A stretch of 21,634 nt of DNA from Collinsella sp. (GCA_018381235.1 JAGZSF010000018.1:1-21634); one strand, 5' to 3'. Shown: positions 1 through 7,788, counted from the first letter of the stretch. The notes: generated by a model from the letters alone, not told the origin. Numbers and translations are program-made.

Positions 1-33
1 GGCCAGCCCGTGGGAGGCCAGGGCGCCGCTGAC
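1..33 (+). rRNA. rrf: 3' end of 5S rRNA (partial)
   Basis: The first ~33 bases contain CCCGTGGGAGGCCAGGG followed by CGCCGC. This resembles the conserved 3' part of actinobacterial 5S rRNA (typically CCGTGGGAGAGTAGGNCGCCGCC). The gene would begin left of the window, and the exact 3' end is uncertain by several bases. A strong intrinsic terminator 38 bases further on fits the end of an rRNA operon. The identification rests on this short match alone. Confidence 0.5.
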
Positions 34-70
34 CGGTGGACGGCACCGAGCCGTACGCTTGAACTGAGAA

Positions 71-99
71 GGGGGAGGCCTCGCGGCCTCCCCCTTTTT
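71..99 (+). terminator. Intrinsic terminator, probably of the rRNA operon
   Basis: A perfect 10-bp stem (71-80 with 85-94) with a TCGC tetraloop is followed directly by five T residues (95-99). It lies between the 5S-like end and the promoter of the acpS operon, so it probably ends the upstream rRNA transcript. Confidence 0.9.
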
Positions 100-149
100 G
101 CGTTTACGGGCTTTTGTCTCACATAGTAGCTGTGTTTTATAACCCTCGT

Positions 150-179
150 TTGTCGCATCTTCTGTGAACGGGCTACAAT
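150..179 (+). promoter_or_regulatory. Probable promoter of the acpS-tsaBD operon
   Basis: A good -10 box TACAAT (174-179) lies 30 bases before the acpS start. An 18-base spacer separates it from TTGTCG (150-155), a 4/6 match to the -35 consensus. It is the only convincing promoter between the terminator at 71-99 and acpS. Confidence 0.55.
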
Positions 180-208
180 AACTTAGTCTGTGCGATATGG
201 AGGTGAAC

Positions 209-748
209 ATGGCTGAAGCTGGTATCGGCGTTGATATCGTCGAGATTTCCCGGATGAAATCAATTCTTGAAAAGACGCCGTCGTTTGCTCGGCGTGTGTT
301 TACCGAAGAAGAGCGTGCGTATTGCGATGCATCATCGCGTCCCGCTGCTCACTATGCGAGCCGCTTTGCTTCGCGCGAGGCGGTGCTTAAAGCTCTCGGC
401 ACGGGTTTTAGTCAAGGCGTGGGTCGCAAGGATGTTTCGGTAACGCGTGATAAACTCGGCAAACCGAAGGCGCTGCTTTCGGGCCGTGCACTCGAGATCG
501 CTCATGAGCTGGGTGTTGTTGAGGTCGCTCTTTCCATTACGCTTACAGGAGACTTAGCCGTTGCGAATGCCATCGCGATTACCGAAGATGCTCGGCCTAA
601 GCCAAAAGATGAAAAGGTGAGCACCAAGAAACGCGTTGCGCAGACATTTAAAGAGGCTCGCTCTGTTTTAGATGAGCTTGAGCAGCTGCAGAATTCAGCA
701 TTGACGGAGCACCTGGGCGATGCTTCGCAAGATACGCTAGGAGCATAG
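209..748 (+). CDS. acpS: Holo-[acyl-carrier-protein] synthase with C-terminal extension
   Basis: Transfers 4'-phosphopantetheine from CoA to the serine of apo-ACP, activating it for fatty acid synthesis in the cytoplasm. The family signature is present: GIGVDIVEI with metal-binding Asp9, and ASREAVLKA with Glu57 and Lys61. The start at 209 is preferred over the in-frame ATG at 197 because GGAGGTGA (199-206) is then a ribosome binding site 5 bases ahead; the 197 start would put that site inside the gene. The catalytic domain occupies about residues 1-125, the usual family length. About 55 further residues form a charged, helix-prone tail (KPKDEKVSTKKR onward) with no recognised function. First gene of a tight operon: its stop codon directly abuts the ATG of nnr. 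Confidence 0.93.
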   Translation: MAEAGIGVDIVEISRMKSILEKTPSFARRVFTEEERAYCDASSRPAAHYASRFASREAVLKALGTGFSQGVGRKDVSVTRDKLGKPKALLSGRALEIAHELGVVEVALSITLTGDLAVANAIAITEDARPKPKDEKVSTKKRVAQTFKEARSVLDELEQLQNSALTEHLGDASQDTLGA

Positions 749-2365
749 ATGAAACCGGTTTTGAGTACCGAAGAAGTCGTTCGTCTCGAGGATATCATCG
801 AACGCGAAGGGACTTCGAAGGCCGAGCTTATGGAGCTAGCGGGTGAGTTTGCCGCCAACGAGGTCTTGAAGCTCAATCCCGATCGGGTTCTCGTTCTGGT
901 CGGTTTTGGTAATAATGGCGGCGACGGTTGGGTTGCCGCCGATATCCTGAGCCATAAGGGTGTGGACGTGGATATCGTTTCTCCGGTTGAACCGGATGAG
1001 ATTCCTGCTGCTCTGGCACGTCATGTTGCTCGTCGTACTGCCGGCCGCGATGTGCACGTTTGCGTCGGCCCTTCGCGTGACGAACTCGAGGTTTTGATCG
1101 ATAAGGCCGATGTTGTTGTCGATGCCATTTTTGGTACCGGTTTCCACGGGAATCTGCGTGCGCCGTTCTCCATCTGGATTCCTACGGTCAATGAATGCGC
1201 CGATTGTGTCGTATCCATTGATGTCCCCTCGGGCCTGAATGCCGAGACGGGCGTTGTTGATGACGACTGCATTCGTGCCGAGCATACGGTGACGATGATT
1301 GCGCCCAAGATTGGTCTGTATAGCGCTGATGGCCCTGAGTATGCTGGCGATTTGATCTGCGGCAATCTTTACGACCGTCTTGACGAGGTCATCGATGATG
1401 TCGACCACGCCGCCGAGATTGTCGAGCCCGGTGACTTAGTTGATTACTTTGCTCCACTTCCTACGAATATCGATAAGTATTCCCGTGGCTCTGTGCTTAT
1501 TGTCGCCGGATCTGCGCAATATCCTGGTGCTGCCATTATGGCGGCCAAGTCTGCAGCTCGCGCGGGTGCTGGTTACGTGGCAGTCGCGGCTCCTGACGCC
1601 TGCGCTAATCTTATTCGCATGGCACTTCCTTCGATTCCCGTCTTTGCTATTCCGTCTGATTCCCGCGGCTCCTTTGGCGCCGCTGCGCGCATGACGGTGT
1701 GCGAGATTGCAAAGAAGTACAGCTGCGTACTGTGCGGTCCCGGTATGACGACGTCTGCCGGCGCTATGCAGGTGGTTTCGGGCTTGCTCGAGCTTGATGT
1801 ACCGCTTATTTTGGATGCCGATGCACTCAACTGCCTTGCTAAGATTGCCATTGACGGTATTGATAGTAACCCCGAGATGTATCGTCGCGAGCAGCCGTTG
1901 GTTATGACGCCGCACTATCGTGAGCTTTCGCGTCTGGTTGCCGGTGACGAGGTGAACGACCTTGGTACCGCGATTGCAGCCGCGCAGAAGGTTGTCTGGG
2001 CTGCAGGCTCCGACAATCTGGTGGTCATTGCCAAGGGGCCGACGACGGCTATCTGTGGCGTTGAGCGTGTACTGCTGCCGCTCTCGGGTCCGGCTTCTCT
2101 GGCAACTGCCGGTTCGGGTGATGTTCTCGCGGGTATTTTGGCCGGCACGCTTGCCACCATGCGCGACGAGATGGATCGTTGGGAGTTGCTGTATTCGTAC
2201 GCCGTCGCACTTCACAGCTACGCCGGTTTTGCCGCGGCGACGGAGTATGGTGAGAAGAGCGTTATCGCGACCGATCTTATCGACTTGATCGGTCCTGCCA
2301 TGGAGCTGGCGGCAAAGGATGCGCTCGAAGATCTGGGAATCATGGACGAAGGGTCGGATGACTAA
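749..2365 (+). CDS. nnr: Bifunctional NAD(P)H-hydrate epimerase / ADP-dependent NAD(P)H-hydrate dehydratase
   Basis: Repairs damaged NADHX and NADPHX. The N-terminal YjeF domain (about residues 1-225) epimerises the hydrate, and the C-terminal ribokinase-like domain (about 235-530) dehydrates it using ADP. The epimerase half shows GFGNNGGDGW (52-61), the VVDAIFGTG segment and the IDVPSGLNAETG motif. The dehydratase half shows VAGSAQYPGAA, CGPGM, DADALN, MTPHYREL, IAKGPTT and the catalytic GSGD (455-458). At 538 residues it has the normal length for the fused bacterial enzyme. Its ATG is adjacent to the acpS stop, so the two are probably translationally coupled, and alr follows after 2 bases. 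acpS-nnr-alr is a recurrent bacterial gene order. Confidence 0.95.
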   Translation: MKPVLSTEEVVRLEDIIEREGTSKAELMELAGEFAANEVLKLNPDRVLVLVGFGNNGGDGWVAADILSHKGVDVDIVSPVEPDEIPAALARHVARRTAGRDVHVCVGPSRDELEVLIDKADVVVDAIFGTGFHGNLRAPFSIWIPTVNECADCVVSIDVPSGLNAETGVVDDDCIRAEHTVTMIAPKIGLYSADGPEYAGDLICGNLYDRLDEVIDDVDHAAEIVEPGDLVDYFAPLPTNIDKYSRGSVLIVAGSAQYPGAAIMAAKSAARAGAGYVAVAAPDACANLIRMALPSIPVFAIPSDSRGSFGAAARMTVCEIAKKYSCVLCGPGMTTSAGAMQVVSGLLELDVPLILDADALNCLAKIAIDGIDSNPEMYRREQPLVMTPHYRELSRLVAGDEVNDLGTAIAAAQKVVWAAGSDNLVVIAKGPTTAICGVERVLLPLSGPASLATAGSGDVLAGILAGTLATMRDEMDRWELLYSYAVALHSYAGFAAATEYGEKSVIATDLIDLIGPAMELAAKDALEDLGIMDEGSDD

Positions 2366-2367
2366 TC

Positions 2368-3513
2368 ATGAATAAAGCCGATTTGACGCGCTGGTCCTGG
2401 GTCGAGATCGACCGTGGGGCGCTCCGTCGCAACACGAGGGCCTATAAGAACTTGCTGAATCCACGTCAGCGCCTGTGCTGCGTGGTCAAGGCCGATGCTT
2501 ATGGTCATGGAGCTGTTGAGTGCGCCAAGATCATGTATTCGGCCGGTGCCGACATGTTTGCCGTGGCGACGGTTAACGAGGGCGTTGAGCTCCGACAGGG
2601 CGGGATTACGAAGCCCATCCTCATCCTAAGCGAGCCGCCTATCGAGGCCATTCCGACGTTGCTCGAGTTTGATATCATGCCCTCGGTCTATACGTCTGAC
2701 TTTGCTCTTGCGTATGGCGAATGTGCCGTCGCGGCGGGCAAGGTGGGCAAGTATCATCTCGCCATCGAGACAGGTATGAATCGTATCGGCGTACACTACA
2801 CGCAGGTGCTCGACTTTGTCCGCGGTATAAATTTCCATCGCGGTATTCAGTGCGACGGCGTATTTACGCACTTCGCCACGGCCGATGAACCTTCGGGCTG
2901 GGACTACAAGCTGCAGTGTCAGCGCTTTACCGAGGCCGTTCAGGCCATTAAGGATGCGGGTTTTGAGTGCGGTATCGTGCACTGCGCCAACACGCCGTCC
3001 TCGATGCTCGACCCCTCGATGCATTTTGATATGATCCGCGCCGGCGTTGGCTTGTATGGCATGCAGCCGTGCGAGCTGAGTGGCCGCGTGATGCAGCTTG
3101 ATCCCGTTATGAGCGTCCATGCGCGTGTGACGCGCGTGGCGCACCCTGCGATGGGTGAGGGCGTGGGCTACGGTTTTACCTACCGCGTACCGCGTACGCG
3201 CGTTCAGATCTGCACGCTGCCGATCGGTTATGCCGATGGCCTATCGCGTACGCTTTCCAATCGTATGGATGTGCTGTATCGCGGCGAGCGCGTGCATCAG
3301 GTTGGCAATATCTGCATGGACCAGTTTATGGTCGCCATTCAGTCCAACCCGGCACACGAGATTCCCGAGGCCGAGTATGGTGACGAGATGATCATTGTCG
3401 GCCGCGATGGCGATGCCGAGATCACTATGGACGAGATGGCCCGACTGCGCGGAACGATTAACTACGAGGTCGCCTGCGGCTTTGGCATGCGTCTCGACAA
3501 GGTCTACGTGTAG
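2368..3513 (+). CDS. alr: Alanine racemase
   Basis: PLP-dependent interconversion of L- and D-alanine, which supplies D-Ala for peptidoglycan. The PLP-lysine motif VVKADAYGHG places the Schiff-base lysine at residue 41. The catalytic tyrosine of the opposite face is Tyr268 in GVGYGFTYR. The phosphate-binding HCANTPS and IRAGVGLYG segments and the C-terminal GNICMDQFM segment are intact. At 381 residues it has the usual family length. It begins 2 bases after nnr with only a weak ribosome binding site (GGGTCGG), suggesting coupling to nnr. The stop codon forms part of the ribosome binding site of the next gene (TAGGAG, 3511-3516). Confidence 0.96.
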   Translation: MNKADLTRWSWVEIDRGALRRNTRAYKNLLNPRQRLCCVVKADAYGHGAVECAKIMYSAGADMFAVATVNEGVELRQGGITKPILILSEPPIEAIPTLLEFDIMPSVYTSDFALAYGECAVAAGKVGKYHLAIETGMNRIGVHYTQVLDFVRGINFHRGIQCDGVFTHFATADEPSGWDYKLQCQRFTEAVQAIKDAGFECGIVHCANTPSSMLDPSMHFDMIRAGVGLYGMQPCELSGRVMQLDPVMSVHARVTRVAHPAMGEGVGYGFTYRVPRTRVQICTLPIGYADGLSRTLSNRMDVLYRGERVHQVGNICMDQFMVAIQSNPAHEIPEAEYGDEMIIVGRDGDAEITMDEMARLRGTINYEVACGFGMRLDKVYV

Positions 3514-3521
3514 GAGCCGCT

Positions 3522-4142
3522 ATGGGCGTCATGCACATCCCCGGTCATAGCCATCAGGCGCCACGTGAGGTCGCACTCGAGGAGATTGAGGCCGTTCTGG
3601 GCGATTGTCACCTCTGCCAGCTCTACCAGTCGCGTCACAATATCGTGTTTGGCGTGGGAAACCCCCGCGCTCGCGTCATGTTTATCGGTGAGGCGCCGGG
3701 TCGCAACGAGGATTTGCAGGGCGAGCCCTTTGTGGGGGCGGCAGGCGAGGATCTCAACGGCATTTTGTCGCTGGCGGGGCTCAAACGCGAAGACGTCTAC
3801 ATTGCCAACGTGCTTAAGTGCCGCCCGCCGGGAAACCGCAATCCGCGTCCCGAGGAAGTGCTGGCTTGCTCGCCGTTTTTGCGTGAGCAGATTCGAAGCA
3901 TCTGGCCTGATATTATCGTGACGCTCGGCAACCCCGCGACGCACTTTGTGCTTAAGACCGAGATTGGCATTACTAAGCTGCGCGGCAGGTTCCACCAGAT
4001 GGGGCATTTTGTAGTAATGCCCACTTTTCATCCGGCAGCAGCGCTGCGCAATCCGGCGTGGCAGGAGCTGCTGGAGGAAGACTTTAAGATGCTGGGCGAT
4101 TATCTGGAGCGACATCCCGCACCAGAGGACGCCTCGGAATAA
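3522..4142 (+). CDS. Uracil-DNA glycosylase, family 4 (Fe-S type)
   Basis: Removes uracil from DNA to start base-excision repair. Motif A is GEAPGRNED (56-64), and the C-terminal motif TFHPAAALRNP is present. Four cysteines that would bind the [4Fe-4S] cluster are visible at 29, 32 (CxxC), 100 (LKCRPPGNRNP) and 116. At 206 residues it is typical for family 4. AGGAG at 3512-3516 overlaps the alr stop and lies 5 bases before the ATG. No functional link to its neighbours is evident; it appears to ride in the housekeeping operon. Confidence 0.94.
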   Translation: MGVMHIPGHSHQAPREVALEEIEAVLGDCHLCQLYQSRHNIVFGVGNPRARVMFIGEAPGRNEDLQGEPFVGAAGEDLNGILSLAGLKREDVYIANVLKCRPPGNRNPRPEEVLACSPFLREQIRSIWPDIIVTLGNPATHFVLKTEIGITKLRGRFHQMGHFVVMPTFHPAAALRNPAWQELLEEDFKMLGDYLERHPAPEDASE

Positions 4143-4154
4143 TAAGGAGCATAT

Positions 4155-4661
4155 ATGTCCCTGGAGCGCCTGGGGGTAGGTACTTACAAAACGACTTGCG
4201 CTGCCGATACGGAGTACTTTGGCGAGCTAATTGCACCGTGCCTTGAGGACGGAGATGTGCTCATCCTGACCGGTGGCCTGGGAGTGGGCAAAACTCACTT
4301 TACCAAGGGCGTCTCGCGCGGGCTGGGCGATGGGCATATGGTTACGAGCCCTACGTTTGCGCTCATGGCCGTTCACGATCAAGGTCGTATTCCGCTGTTT
4401 CACTTTGATCTATACCGCCTGGAGCATGCCTACGAGCTCGAGGATACGGGCATTTTCGATGTGCTGGGCTATGAGGGTGCTTGCCTGCTGGAATGGGGCG
4501 AACAATTCCAGGACGAGCTGACGGATGAGTATCTTTCGGTGACGCTCAAGCGTGATGAGGGCGACAGCGATGTGCGAACGATAACGCTTGAAGCGCACGG
4601 TGACCGCGCAATGGAGCTTTCCCATTTGATTGATAAGGCTGTACAAGATGAGCTTGCATAA
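4155..4661 (+). CDS. tsaE: tRNA t6A37 threonylcarbamoyladenosine biosynthesis ATPase TsaE
   Basis: P-loop ATPase that works with TsaB and TsaD to transfer threonylcarbamoyl to A37 of tRNAs reading ANN codons. The Walker A motif GLGVGKT lies at 41-47. It is followed by the family segments SPTFALM, FHFDLYRLE and the tail motif LLEWGEQF. At 168 residues it is of normal length. A clear ribosome binding site AAGGAG (4144-4149) precedes the ATG. The end overlaps the TsaB-RimI-TsaD reading frame by 14 bases, which places all the partner subunits in one coupled transcription unit. Confidence 0.94.
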   Translation: MSLERLGVGTYKTTCAADTEYFGELIAPCLEDGDVLILTGGLGVGKTHFTKGVSRGLGDGHMVTSPTFALMAVHDQGRIPLFHFDLYRLEHAYELEDTGIFDVLGYEGACLLEWGEQFQDELTDEYLSVTLKRDEGDSDVRTITLEAHGDRAMELSHLIDKAVQDELA

Positions 4662-7032
4662 CGACAACGCGCTGGTGGTGGCGCTCGATACCTCGACCGA
4701 CATGCTTGCCTGCGCGGCAAGCTGGATTGATGGGCAGACGGGCGAGGCGAAGCTCGTGAGTGGCGACCACATGTGTCGCCGTCACGCCAACGTTGAGCTC
4801 GTGAATACCGTTGATGGCGTGCTGGCTCAGGCCGGTCTGGATCGCAGCGATGTTGGTTGCTACGTGGTCGGTCGCGGCCCGGGGTCGTTTACGGGTGTGC
4901 GTATCGGCATCTCCACTGCCAAGGGCCTCGCGCGTGGTGCCAATGTTCCGCTGCTGGGCGTGTCGACGCTCGACGCTTGCGCTTGGACGGCGTGGAAGGC
5001 TGGCGTGCGCGGCAAGCTTGGTATCTTGGCCGATGCTATGCGCGGTGAGGTATATCCGGCGCTGTATATGCTGGTCGATGGGGGCCCCGAGCGTCAATTT
5101 GAGCGCGAACACGTGGTCAAGGCCGCCGTGGCGCTCGATGAGTGGCGCCAAGCAGCGGACTGGGACCAGGTTCAGCTGACCGGTGACGGTCTCGTGCGCT
5201 ATGGCAAGCTGCTGGGTGAGGACGAGACCGTCCGCTGCGTGGAGCGCGACCTGTGGTGGCCTTCGGGCGAGGGCTTGCTGCTCGCGCACGCTGCAGGTGA
5301 CGGCGATCCGGCTCGCGTCCTGCCGATTTACACGCGCCTTTCGGATGCCGAGGAAAACGAGCGCAAGCGTCTTGGTCTTGCCGAGAGTGCGCAGAGCGAA
5401 ATTACGGGCGTTGCCGATGAGCTCGCCGGTCGTCATCTGCAATTCCGCCCCATGGGCGCGGCGGATGCCGAGGGCGCGAGCGCACTGGAGACCGCCTGCT
5501 TTGAAGGCGCCGGACACGAGGCGTGGACGCCGGGCATGTTCTTGTCCGAGCTGGGCGAGGACGTTGCCGCTCCGCGTAGCTGGTGGGTGGCGCACGACGA
5601 CGGTCAGTTGCTGGGTCTTGCCGGCGGCATGGTCGTCGACGGGGACGTGCAGATTATGGACGTTGCCGTCGATCCGACTCATCGCCGTGAGGGTATCGCC
5701 CGCAAGCTGCTGTCGCATGTGAGCTATGATGCCCAGATGCTCGGCTGCACCACGGCTTCGCTCGAGGTCGAGGACGGCAACGAGGGAGCGATCGCGCTTT
5801 ATAACGCTCTGGGCTTTACCGAGGCTGGCCGTCGCCGCGGCTACTATGGTGCCGACAAGGATGCCATCGTCATGACGGCTCCGCTGCCCCTCGTGCTTCC
5901 GGTCGACAATGCTTCGCCCGAGCCGACGGCGGCTGAGCAGCGTGTATGGCCGCTGCCTGCGCCCGAGCGAACCGTTGAGGAGCGCGCTGAAATTGAGCGC
6001 CGTCGCCTAGTGCTCGCTATCGAGAGTTCCTGCGACGAGACGGCCGTGGCGATTATCGATGCGGATGGCAATATGCTGGCCAACCAGGTGTCGACACAGA
6101 TTGATTTTCACGCCCGCTTTGGCGGCGTGGTGCCCGAGATCGCCTCGCGCAAGCACGTTGAGGTGATTGTGAGTGTCGTAGATGCGGCGCTCGAGGATGC
6201 CGCGGCATCACTTGGCCTTGAGGGTGGAGCCATTGCTCCCAGCGAGCTTGCCGCCGTGGGCGTGACACAGGGTCCGGGCCTGGTGGGCGCCCTCGTGGTA
6301 GGCGTTGCCTTTGCCAAAGGCTTTGCCTACGCTGCCGGTAAGCCGCTCGTATGCGTCAACCATCTGGAGGGGCACCTGTTTGCCAACCTGCTGGCGCAAC
6401 CCGACCTCAAACCGCCGTTTATCTTCACGCTTGTCTCGGGTGGGCACACCATGCTCGTGCACGTGAAGGCGTGGGGCGACTACGAGGTGCTCGGTGAGAC
6501 GCTCGACGACGCCGTGGGCGAGGCCTTCGACAAGGTAGCCAAGGCGTTGGGTTTGGGCTATCCCGGTGGCCCCATCATCTCCAAGCTGGCCGAGACAGGC
6601 AATCCCCGCGCGATCGATTTTCCCCGCGCGCTTAACAGCAGGGGAGACTATCGTTTCTCGCTTTCGGGCCTCAAGACGGCGGTGACGCTCTACATCGAGC
6701 AAGAGACCAAGGCCGGGCGCACGATTCACCTGCCCGATCTGGCGGCTTCGTTTGAGGCAGCTGTCTTTGACGTGCAGTACAAGAAGGCCAAAAACGCACT
6801 GTACGCTACCGGATGCAAGGAATACTGCATCGGTGGCGGCGTCTCGGCTAACCCGCATCTGCGCGAGATGATGATCAAGAAGCTCGGACGCCAGGGCATC
6901 CGCGTGACGGTGCCGCCTCTTTCGGCATGCACCGACAACGCTGCCATGATCGCGGAGGTTGCCCGCCGTAAATTCGACCGAGGTGAAATCTCGCCGTTCG
7001 ACGTCGACGCCGATCCAAACATGACGCTGTAG
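4648..7032 (+). CDS. Triple fusion TsaB-RimI-TsaD (t6A37 tRNA modification plus N-acetyltransferase)
   Basis: A single 794-residue protein holds three normally separate ones. Residues 1-225 are TsaB (VALDTSTDM, GRGPGSFTGVRIGIS). Residues 262-410 are a RimI-type GNAT (acetyl-CoA loop RREGIARKLL, then NEGAIALYNALGF). Residues 452-794 are TsaD (AIESSCDET; metal-binding NHLEGH with His572 and His576; LVSGGHT; LDDAVGEAFDK; FSLSGLK; Asp763 in SACTDN). All TsaD catalytic landmarks seem intact. I place the start at ATG 4648, which overlaps tsaE; a TTG at 4630 is a weaker alternative. TsaB and TsaD normally form a heterodimer that binds TsaE, so fusion fixes their ratio. A proline- and glutamate-rich linker (~415-450) separates RimI from TsaD. 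I see no internal stop or frameshift. Confidence 0.94.
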   Translation: MSLHNDNALVVALDTSTDMLACAASWIDGQTGEAKLVSGDHMCRRHANVELVNTVDGVLAQAGLDRSDVGCYVVGRGPGSFTGVRIGISTAKGLARGANVPLLGVSTLDACAWTAWKAGVRGKLGILADAMRGEVYPALYMLVDGGPERQFEREHVVKAAVALDEWRQAADWDQVQLTGDGLVRYGKLLGEDETVRCVERDLWWPSGEGLLLAHAAGDGDPARVLPIYTRLSDAEENERKRLGLAESAQSEITGVADELAGRHLQFRPMGAADAEGASALETACFEGAGHEAWTPGMFLSELGEDVAAPRSWWVAHDDGQLLGLAGGMVVDGDVQIMDVAVDPTHRREGIARKLLSHVSYDAQMLGCTTASLEVEDGNEGAIALYNALGFTEAGRRRGYYGADKDAIVMTAPLPLVLPVDNASPEPTAAEQRVWPLPAPERTVEERAEIERRRLVLAIESSCDETAVAIIDADGNMLANQVSTQIDFHARFGGVVPEIASRKHVEVIVSVVDAALEDAAASLGLEGGAIAPSELAAVGVTQGPGLVGALVVGVAFAKGFAYAAGKPLVCVNHLEGHLFANLLAQPDLKPPFIFTLVSGGHTMLVHVKAWGDYEVLGETLDDAVGEAFDKVAKALGLGYPGGPIISKLAETGNPRAIDFPRALNSRGDYRFSLSGLKTAVTLYIEQETKAGRTIHLPDLAASFEAAVFDVQYKKAKNALYATGCKEYCIGGGVSANPHLREMMIKKLGRQGIRVTVPPLSACTDNAAMIAEVARRKFDRGEISPFDVDADPNMTL

Positions 7033-7044
7033 CTGGTACGGCGC

Positions 7045-7179
7045 GGTCCCCGGACGGAGGGGCCGGATATAAGGTTTCCTGCTCTACAGTCCTGCGCAAG
7101 ACGAAGGCCACATTAAGTGGCCTTCTTTGCGTGCGGAACTCGCGATAAACCTTATATCCGGCCCCTCCGTCCGGGGACC
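7045..7179 (+). repeat. Long structured palindrome, copy 1
   Basis: A perfect 33-bp inverted repeat (7045-7077 with 7147-7179) encloses 69 bases. These contain a second stem-loop (7104-7111 with 7117-7124, loop ATTAA) extended by CGCAA (7095-7099) with TTGCG (7127-7131). The inner part shares CTGCTCTACAGTCCTGC and GTGCGGAACTCGCGAT with copy 2 at 7325-7452, which lies in the opposite orientation. The element starts 12 bases after the TsaD stop, and the inner hairpin followed by CTTT may also end that operon's transcript. Confidence 0.85.
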
Positions 7180-7324
7180 TTTCTGTATCGATATAGCTTC
7201 TGGGCTGGTTTGGCGTCGACAACGTCCAGCAAGGTTAACAAGCCAGCGTCGAATTTCCGGCGTTCTTTAGCTGAAAGAAAAAGTTGGCGTGCGGAGCTTT
7301 GCTCCGCATTTGGGATGGGAGCCC

Positions 7325-7452
7325 CTCGGGAGCGGGCGGGCGTATACAAGGTTTATCGCGAGTTCCGCACGAGCCGGAGAGCACTTAATGTGCTCTCCGT
7401 GCGAGCAGGACTGTAGAGCAGGAAACCTTGCATACGCCCGTCCACTCCCGAG
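7325..7452 (-). repeat. Long structured palindrome, copy 2 (inverted)
   Basis: The outer arms 7325-7354 and 7423-7452 pair at 27 of 30 positions. The inner hairpin is 7375-7384 with 7390-7399, loop TTAAT. Read on the minus strand, the interior shares CTGCTCTACAGTCCTGC and GTGCGGAACTCGCGAT with copy 1, so the two are homologous and head-to-head. The arm sequences themselves differ between copies, apart from the innermost AAGGTTT/AAACCTT. In the gap 7180-7324 I see only a small hairpin (7291-7297 with 7301-7307) and no gene. Confidence 0.8.
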
Positions 7453-7553
7453 AGGCATCTCTCATGCAAAAACTGTCGTGGGGTAAAGTCCGAGGTCAGT
7501 GGCGTTTTATACCGAGAAATCCAAAAAAGTTGAAAATTCATTACAAATTTGCG

Positions 7554-7582
7554 TTGACTTTAGGTAACTAAAGTTTCATACT
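7554..7582 (+). promoter_or_regulatory. cstA promoter with internal palindromic operator
   Basis: TTGACT (7554-7559) and CATACT (7577-7582) are separated by 17 bases, a good sigma-70-type promoter. Within it lies the perfect inverted repeat ACTTTAG-GTAA-CTAAAGT (7557-7574), which overlaps the -35 box and fills the spacer. A dimeric repressor bound there would block polymerase. The AT-rich stretch just upstream (7526-7550) may act as an UP element. Confidence 0.7.
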
Positions 7583-7653
7583 CCTTTTCAACCACTGGGG
7601 GATGTGAACACGCACGGATCGTTCGCATCATGATTGAAGAGGATTTCTTAGAC

Positions 7654-7698
7654 ATGTTCACGCATCAGCTAAACATTATCAGCGTAGTAATTATCTGA
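7654..7698 (+). CDS. Leader peptide upstream of cstA, rich in Ile and Val
   Basis: A 14-codon ORF encodes MFTHQLNIISVVII. It has a ribosome binding site AAGAGGA (7637-7643) 10 bases before the ATG. Six of its last seven codons are Ile or Val (ATT ATC AGC GTA GTA ATT ATC, then TGA). An in-frame ATG at 7630 would add 8 residues but lacks a good ribosome binding site. The ORF lies between the promoter at 7554-7582 and a strong terminator at 7750-7788. That layout is typical of a ribosome-sensing attenuator peptide such as those of ilv operons. The function is inferred from layout and codon content. Confidence 0.6.
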   Translation: MFTHQLNIISVVII

Positions 7699-7743
7699 TG
7701 CGGGTTAGCACATACAGCTAGCCCGTACGATAACGGGCGGCTG
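7661..7743 (+). promoter_or_regulatory. Alternative RNA stems of the cstA leader
   Basis: Stem 1, CGCATCAG (7661-7668) with CTGATGCG (7695-7702), encloses most leader-peptide codons and the stop. Stem 2, CGGGTTAGC (7701-7709) with GCTAGCCCG (7717-7725), competes with stem 3, which pairs CAGC and GCCCGT (7715-7726) with ACGGGC and GCTG (7733-7743). CATCAGC (7663-7669) can also pair with GCTGATG (7740-7746). A ribosome stalled on the Ile/Val codons would disrupt stem 1. I do not see a strand that directly invades the terminator stem, so the switch mechanism is unresolved. Confidence 0.5.
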
Positions 7744-7749
7744 ATGAAG

Positions 7750-7788
7750 ATGAGGGCCGTCGAGCGCAACCGACGGCCCTCATTTTTT
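7750..7788 (+). terminator. Leader terminator (attenuator) upstream of cstA
   Basis: A perfect 13-bp stem (7750-7762 with 7771-7783), loop AGCGCAAC, is followed by a T run ending at 7788. It lies 22 bases before the cstA ribosome binding site AGGAGG (7811-7816) and after the leader peptide. It would stop most transcripts before cstA unless overridden. Confidence 0.85.

Noticed and set aside
1..70. 3' end of 23S rRNA
   Set aside because: A few strings (GCTGACCGGT and CTTGAAC) look similar, but the conserved GGTACTAAT is missing. The 5S-like 3' end gives the better match and is expected before a terminator.
1436..2215. 259-codon minus-strand frame
   Set aside because: Antisense to the ADP-dependent dehydratase domain of nnr, with no recognisable motif.
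4546..5718. 390-codon open frame on the minus strand opposite tsaE and TsaB-RimI
   Set aside because: It is antisense to clearly recognised domains, its translation is rich in His, Arg and Ala with no domain, and it arises from the GC-rich third positions of the real gene.
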